DNA of 9,599 nucleotides from Elusimicrobiota bacterium (GTDB lineage Bacteria > CG03): positions 1 to 9,599 of the forward strand of contig JAGHAG010000115.1 in the NCBI GenBank assembly GCA_021161625.1, read 5' to 3'. The translations under genes and the position numbers were made by a program. Position 1 is the stretch's first letter. Every line of letters begins with the position of its first letter. Shown here one piece after another: positions 6,083 to 9,599 of the stretch. Under the pieces are notes generated by a model, which saw nothing but the letters and a program-made list of their open reading frames with translations, ran no database searches and had not been told where the DNA came from.

Positions 6083-7410
6083 TTTATTCAGCGCTTGTTG
6101 TTTTTTCCATATTTTTTTCCTTTTTCTTTGACCTGTGGGGTATTTTACTTGTTTTTTTATTGCTGGGATGGGGAGTATTTAAACTAAAAAAAATTCCTGC
6201 AGTTTTTTCGCCACTACTATTACTTTTATTGTTTGAGATTTTTAAAATTTTTGTGGTAAAAGATGCTTTCAACCATCTCACATTTATCCTTGAACTTTAT
6301 ATTTACTTTTTTTATTTTCTGCTCGGCTTTTATTACGGTGCAAGGAAATTTCTTTTTGTCATTCTTTCTTTTGCCATACTTCCTTTTTTTTCATTTTTTT
6401 ATCATCTTAACATAAATATATTATCAGGTTTTATTGTGGTTCTCATTGCCTATGTGTGGTTAACTGATCTGACGAGCGAAATAAAAATTCCACTCACCTT
6501 CTTAGGGCTTTTTTACATTTTGAGAAGTTTTTCATTAACAGCATTTTTTATACTGGCTCTTTCATTTGCTTTTGTCAGAAAAAGATTTTTTATTTTGGTT
6601 TTGCTTCTACTTGCTGGCGGGATTTTTGTTGCCAGAAGTTCTCTTTTTGAAAGGCTCTTGTGGATTTCAGAAACAATAAGAATTTTTTTAAAAAATCCGC
6701 TTGGTGTGGGTTTTTTCAGCATAAAGAATTATCTTGCAGAAGTTTCTTTTCAGGGAACAATTTTTACCCACAGTTTTTTGTTTCAGTTTCTTGCAGAAGC
6801 TGGAATAATCTCTTTTTTGCTATTGCTTTTTTTCCTTTCAAAAGTTTCAAAAATTGTCCTGCCAGAAAGGCGCTTTTCTTTCTGGGTCTGCCTTTTAAGT
6901 TTTTTGTTTGATTTTTCAGTTTATTATACGGGAATAGGGGCGTTACTGTTTTTTGTCATGGGTGCTTCGTGCAACAAAAAAAGTTGTATCAATTCAAGAA
7001 TTTCACTTTTTATTTTTAAGGGTATTTATATTCCATTACTGGCAGCAGCTTTTGTGCTGTTTTCAATTTCAAGAAATTTTGCAGAAGGAAACTATTATCT
7101 GGTAAAAGGCATGCCAGAAAAAGCAAATTTTTATTACGAAAAAAGTTTACCCTTTCCAGAATATCCTGCCCTGAACGCAGCCAGAGCTCTTACAAAATTG
7201 CTTCTGTATGACAAAACAGGGGATAAAGAAACTTTTGATTTTGCCTGTGATTTACTTAAAAAAGCAATTGTGTATAAAAGCGAGAAAAATCCTGTATGGA
7301 GAATGTATGAGGAAGGGAAGAAGAATAAAAATTCGCTTAAACTTAAAGAAAGTGCGGCAAGGATTTTGTTTCTGGAAGGGATAAATTTGAATGACAAAGT
7401 GACAAGGTAA
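6076..7410 (+). CDS. O-antigen ligase-type (Wzy_C-like) membrane protein with TPR-like tail
   Basis: This 444-aa polytopic membrane protein has about ten hydrophobic segments between residues 3 and 335. Residues 193-252 carry the O-antigen ligase/polymerase signature: RLLW then ETIRIFLKNPLGVGFFSIKNYL, a loop ending in His232 (THSFLFQFL) and AEAGIISFLLLL. This is the WaaL/PglL/Wzy_C family, which moves lipid-linked glycans onto lipid A core, proteins or a growing polymer; the His in this loop is usually important. The C-terminal part (about 335-435) is soluble and TPR-like (NYYLVKGMPEKANFYYEKSL, FACDLLKKAIVYKSEKNPVW). It starts at GTG 6076, overlapping the TPR gene by 7 nt, with a weak upstream signal. 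Linkage to pilQ suggests pilin or surface glycosylation, but O-antigen or other polysaccharide work is equally possible. The last residues NDKVTR read into repeat DNA. Confidence 0.8.
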   Translation: MVIYSALVVFSIFFSFFFDLWGILLVFLLLGWGVFKLKKIPAVFSPLLLLLLFEIFKIFVVKDAFNHLTFILELYIYFFYFLLGFYYGARKFLFVILSFAILPFFSFFYHLNINILSGFIVVLIAYVWLTDLTSEIKIPLTFLGLFYILRSFSLTAFFILALSFAFVRKRFFILVLLLLAGGIFVARSSLFERLLWISETIRIFLKNPLGVGFFSIKNYLAEVSFQGTIFTHSFLFQFLAEAGIISFLLLLFFLSKVSKIVLPERRFSFWVCLLSFLFDFSVYYTGIGALLFFVMGASCNKKSCINSRISLFIFKGIYIPLLAAAFVLFSISRNFAEGNYYLVKGMPEKANFYYEKSLPFPEYPALNAARALTKLLLYDKTGDKETFDFACDLLKKAIVYKSEKNPVWRMYEEGKKNKNSLKLKESAARILFLEGINLNDKVTR

Positions 7411-7670
7411 TAAAGTGACCCAGCACCAACTTGGACAGATTAAACAAAAATTATCAAAATTATCCCAAAAATTCGAATTGGTAGCCGCAGGATTTATCCT
7501 GCGTTTTACACGCAATCTAAAGATTGCGCCTACCATTATTCTTCTCTCATTACTGGTTACTCATTACTCATCCCTATTATTGCTATTTACTATTCGCAGT
7601 TTGCTATTCGCTATTTGCTAAATTGAGCGAAGCGAACGACTTAATTCTTAATCCTGATAAACCCCCATTG
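7399..7670 (-). repeat. Gene-free repeat island 2, opposite orientation to island 1
   Basis: From the end of the ligase-like gene to the ATPase promoter there is no convincing gene. The stretch opens with GTGACAAGG (7399-7407, also at 3080-3088), then a two-hairpin element (7480-7534). Pyrimidine-rich words follow: ACTGGTTACTCATTACTCAT (7551-7570) and a CTATTCGCAGTTTGCTATTCG run (7589-7609). Next is GCGAAGCG (7627-7634), and CTTAATTCTTAATCCT (7640-7655) is an exact 16-nt inverted copy of 3151-3166. Purines lie on the minus strand, the reverse of island 1. A 68-aa reading frame at 7415-7621 runs through both hairpins and is not credible. Between 7671 and 7717 I see nothing further. Confidence 0.65.
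7480..7534. repeat. Compact two-hairpin (three-way-junction) element
   Basis: Two perfect 8-bp stem-loops lie side by side: CGCAGGAT/ATCCTGCG (7486-7493, 7496-7503; TT loop) and CGCAATCT/AGATTGCG (7511-7518, 7521-7528; AA loop). They are enclosed by an outer 5-bp stem, GGTAG (7480-7484) with CTACC (7530-7534). Folded as RNA or cruciform DNA this gives a three-way junction. The GATTTATC core of the first hairpin is shared with the two hairpins upstream of pilM. There is no T-run, so an intrinsic terminator is unlikely. Confidence 0.8.
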
Positions 7671-7717
7671 CTCACCCTCATCTGTTTGAGATCATTATAA
7701 ACAAATACAAAGTTCAT

Positions 7718-7745
7718 TTGCAAATGTGATGAAAACTGTTAAAAT
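7718..7745 (+). promoter_or_regulatory. Candidate promoter for the GHKL ATPase gene
   Basis: TTGCAA (7718-7723) and TAAAAT (7740-7745) are 16 bp apart. The -10 region TAAAATATA is shared with the strong promoter at 2995-3023. The expected start of transcription, about 7752, coincides with the ATG of the next gene, so the mRNA may be leaderless. Confidence 0.5.
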
Positions 7746-7751
7746 ATAAAT

Positions 7752-9212
7752 ATGGAAGAAAAAAATATTCCTATAACTGTTGACAAAAGTCATCTCATTA
7801 CTATTGGACAACGTCTCTATGCTGAGAGTATTGAACTTATACGGGAACTGGTCAATAATGCCTATGATGCTGATGCTACTGAAGTGAAAATTTTTCTTAA
7901 AGACGATGAAATAATTGTAGAAGACAATGGAACAGGAATGGACGAAACAGGTCTTAAACAATTTTTTAATATCGGTTCAACCTTAAAAAAAGAAAACCCG
8001 GTAACGCCAAAATTCCAGAGAAGAAGGATTGGGGAATTTGGTATTGGAAAATTTGCTGTGCTCTCTGCCTGTGATTATTTTGAAATTATCTCTTTTAAAA
8101 ATGGTAAATCGTATCAGGTAATTTTTGACAAAGAGGAATGGGAAAGGGATAATGAAAGATGGCATCTTCCTCTAAAAATTACATCCCCATTTGAAAAAAA
8201 AGAAGGAACAAAAGTTATCTTAAAAAAATTGAGAAAGAAATTCTCACCTGAGATTGTGGAAAGACGTCTGCAGGAAAGTGTGCCCCTGGGTGCTCCCCAT
8301 TTTAATGTCTTTCTTAATGATAAAAAAATACGAGCAAAATATATTGCTGGAAGAAAAATTCCTTTTTTAGAAGGAACAAAATTTGGACTTATTCATGGAG
8401 AGATAATTATTGCACCTTTGAGCGAGATAAAATTGGACGAAGCAGGAGTTGAAATAAAAGTAAAACAGGTAACCATAAGAAAGGCAACTCCAGAAGAGAT
8501 TGGTCTAATGGATTTAGGAAAGGATTTAGCCCGAATTTATGGTGAAATTAATGCAGATTTTCTCCCCATAACTTCTGACCGAACAAATTTCCTTCTGGAT
8601 TCAGAAGAATATTCAGTATTTAAGCAGATTTTGCAAACACTCGGGAAAAGAATAAAAGATGAATTAAGAAATATTGCTGATAAAAAAGAAAATATAAAGG
8701 CTTCTCGCACTTTAAAAGAGGTAATAAGTAGGATTGAAAAAGCACTTCTATTAAATCCTGATTTTGCTCCAGAAGGGACCATTCCTGTAGGAGAGGGTGG
8801 GAAGGGTGATATTTTAGCCAAGAAAAGTGGAGAAAAAGCAAGAACAGAAATTAGTGAAAAAAAAGAAATTCCCTTAAAGAAAGAAAAAAAGAAAAAAAGG
8901 AGGAAACGCCCAAAAGTAACCCTCCTTACCCCTCAGGCAATGGTAAAACATTATCGGATTGGCAATATGGGAATAAGCATTCATTTTGACCATTTTGGTA
9001 AAGATGCACCTGAGATTATTACCCGGGGGAACTTAATTGAAATCAATCGGGACCATCCCCTTTATCAAAAGGAGAAAGAAAACCCTAAAACCTATGCTCG
9101 GTACTTAGCCCGAATAATCACACAGGAAATAATTTTAAAAACCAATCCCTCCACACCCCGTCAGGCTTTCCTTCGGCAGGCAAAATTATTAAAGGATGCC
9201 TTTGTGGAATAA
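7752..9212 (+). CDS. Stand-alone GHKL (Hsp90/MutL/MORC-like) ATPase
   Basis: This 486-aa soluble protein begins with a complete GHKL ATP-binding domain (about 12-165). The N-box is ELVNNAYDADA (Glu32 and Asn36), the G1 box DNGTGMD (58-64), the G2 lid RRIGEFGIGKFAV (91-103) and the G3 strand EGTKVIL (151-157). An S5-like transducer region follows (about 180-300), with TIRKATPEE and SDRTNFL. A low-complexity linker, very lysine- and arginine-rich at 375-388, leads to a conserved-looking C-terminal domain (about 395-486). That domain includes LIEINRDHPLY and a helix starting TYARYLARIITQEI. The lack of a histidine-kinase phosphoacceptor domain, a C-terminal gyrase domain or an MutL endonuclease motif fits the MORC-like or stand-alone Hsp90-like ATPases, some of which lie in defence or DNA-processing loci. 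Substrate and partner are unknown. No ribosome-binding site precedes the ATG. Confidence 0.88.
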   Translation: MEEKNIPITVDKSHLITIGQRLYAESIELIRELVNNAYDADATEVKIFLKDDEIIVEDNGTGMDETGLKQFFNIGSTLKKENPVTPKFQRRRIGEFGIGKFAVLSACDYFEIISFKNGKSYQVIFDKEEWERDNERWHLPLKITSPFEKKEGTKVILKKLRKKFSPEIVERRLQESVPLGAPHFNVFLNDKKIRAKYIAGRKIPFLEGTKFGLIHGEIIIAPLSEIKLDEAGVEIKVKQVTIRKATPEEIGLMDLGKDLARIYGEINADFLPITSDRTNFLLDSEEYSVFKQILQTLGKRIKDELRNIADKKENIKASRTLKEVISRIEKALLLNPDFAPEGTIPVGEGGKGDILAKKSGEKARTEISEKKEIPLKKEKKKKRRKRPKVTLLTPQAMVKHYRIGNMGISIHFDHFGKDAPEIITRGNLIEINRDHPLYQKEKENPKTYARYLARIITQEIILKTNPSTPRQAFLRQAKLLKDAFVE

Positions 9213-9257
9213 CTTTTCACTATAACTTTTCGTTTTTTCATTCTCCGAACCTGATCC

Positions 9258-9277
9258 CCTACCAGGGCACTGGTGGG
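9258..9277. repeat. Hairpin in the gap after the ATPase gene
   Basis: ACCAG (9261-9265) pairs with CTGGT (9270-9274) around GGCA. The stem extends by a T-G pair and two C-G pairs (9258-9260 with 9275-9277). A short T-run (9284-9288) follows only after a 6-nt gap, so it could be a weak terminator but does not fit the usual rule. The rest of the 130-bp gap is AT-rich, with no recognised feature. Confidence 0.4.
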
Positions 9278-9308
9278 AATACATTTTTCATTTGCAATTT
9301 CAAAATTG

Positions 9309-9337
9309 TTGCTAAATTTGAGTAAAATTGCTAAATA
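9309..9337 (+). promoter_or_regulatory. 9-bp direct repeat / weak promoter candidate before the small ORF
   Basis: TTGCTAAAT occurs at 9309-9317 and again at 9328-9336, 19 bp apart (about two helical turns). The same bases give a weak promoter fit, TTGCTA (9309-9314), 17 bp, TAAATA (9332-9337), with transcription starting about at the ATG of 9343. It could be an operator, a promoter or chance in AT-rich DNA. Confidence 0.3.
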
Positions 9338-9342
9338 TCTTT

Positions 9343-9558
9343 ATGCTGGTGGATGCAATTTGTTATGATGAAGACCTTAAAGGTCTTTCCTCAATTTTTA
9401 CAAAAAAACAGACCTTTAAAAGAGCCTGTTACTTTGAGGACGAAAATGGCAATTTTTTAACAGTTCTCTCCCATCCCAACCAGATTGTCCCATATGGCGT
9501 TATTGTAACAAAAAAAAATTTTAGTCAATTAAAAATTGTGGCCAAAACCGACCAATAA
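9343..9558 (+). CDS. Small unrecognised ORF, possibly the 5' part of a longer gene
   Basis: This 71-aa product is not one I can name with confidence. It is soluble, with no signal peptide or membrane segment. The stretch QTFKRACYFEDENGNFLTVL...IVPYGVIVTKKNF (about residues 23-58) alternates strands and turns like a folded domain, and its codon choice resembles the upstream genes, so it is probably truly coding. It reminds me weakly of the N terminus of DUF2877/AllH-like proteins (a serine or arginine-alanine start, 'dG.ll.ll', 'P..i.v'), which would make it far too short and suggest an interrupted gene. One other frame stays open past the TAA to the window edge. ATG 9343 is preferred; an in-frame TTG at 9328 would add five residues. 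No ribosome-binding site is visible. Confidence 0.5.
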   Translation: MLVDAICYDEDLKGLSSIFTKKQTFKRACYFEDENGNFLTVLSHPNQIVPYGVIVTKKNFSQLKIVAKTDQ

Positions 9559-9599
9559 TTTCTCGCCGGAAAGGCATTTCCTTGTATATTTATGAGAAA

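Noticed and set aside
7415..7621. 68-aa open reading frame after the ligase-like gene
   Set aside because: It runs through both hairpins of the 7480-7534 element and low-complexity repeat words, has no ribosome-binding site, and its composition reflects the repeat.

Overview
The window is AT-rich (roughly one-third G+C by eye) and every credible gene lies on the + strand. TGA is used as a stop, so the standard bacterial code fits. The gene set points to a diderm bacterium: a type IV pilus alignment complex with a lipoprotein PilP and an outer-membrane secretin PilQ. The intergenic DNA is full of short hairpins and purine-rich 'word' repeats (gtgacaagg, gaggata, gataaggattaag). From general familiarity I associate this style with uncultured candidate phyla such as Omnitrophota and its neighbours. 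That placement is an impression, not shown by the sequence.

Layout. Positions 1-198 hold two copies of a roughly 90-bp unit, each carrying a strong hairpin; the second hairpin ends 8 nt before the pilM start. Positions 199-2966 are a tightly coupled pilM-pilN-pilO-pilP operon (overlaps of 1, 8 and 4 nt) encoding the cytoplasmic and inner-membrane alignment complex of a type IV pilus or related type II secretion machine. Just after pilP is a near-consensus promoter (2995-3023). It is followed by about 450 bp of gene-free repeat DNA, then a 61-aa MerR-type DNA-binding protein (3478-3663), a hairpin, and pilQ (3719-5485). The usual pilMNOPQ block is thus split by a repeat island and a small regulator gene.

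Directly after pilQ come a membrane-anchored TPR-like protein (5489-6082) and an O-antigen-ligase-type polytopic membrane protein with a TPR-like tail (6076-7410). By position these could serve glycan transfer, possibly pilin glycosylation, but that is inference. A second repeat island (about 7399-7670) contains a compact two-hairpin element and purine words on the opposite strand to the first island.

The last part is separate: a 486-aa stand-alone GHKL (Hsp90/MutL/MORC-like) ATPase (7752-9212), and a 71-aa unrecognised ORF (9343-9558) that may be the start of a longer gene interrupted by a stop. Neither has a Shine-Dalgarno sequence, and candidate promoters sit so close to both ATGs that leaderless transcripts are possible.

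The best candidates for something undescribed are the interspersed hairpin elements and word islands, the MerR-type regulator wedged before pilQ, the pilQ-linked TPR/ligase pair, and the orphan GHKL ATPase. No CRISPR array, tRNA, rRNA, transposase or phage gene was seen.
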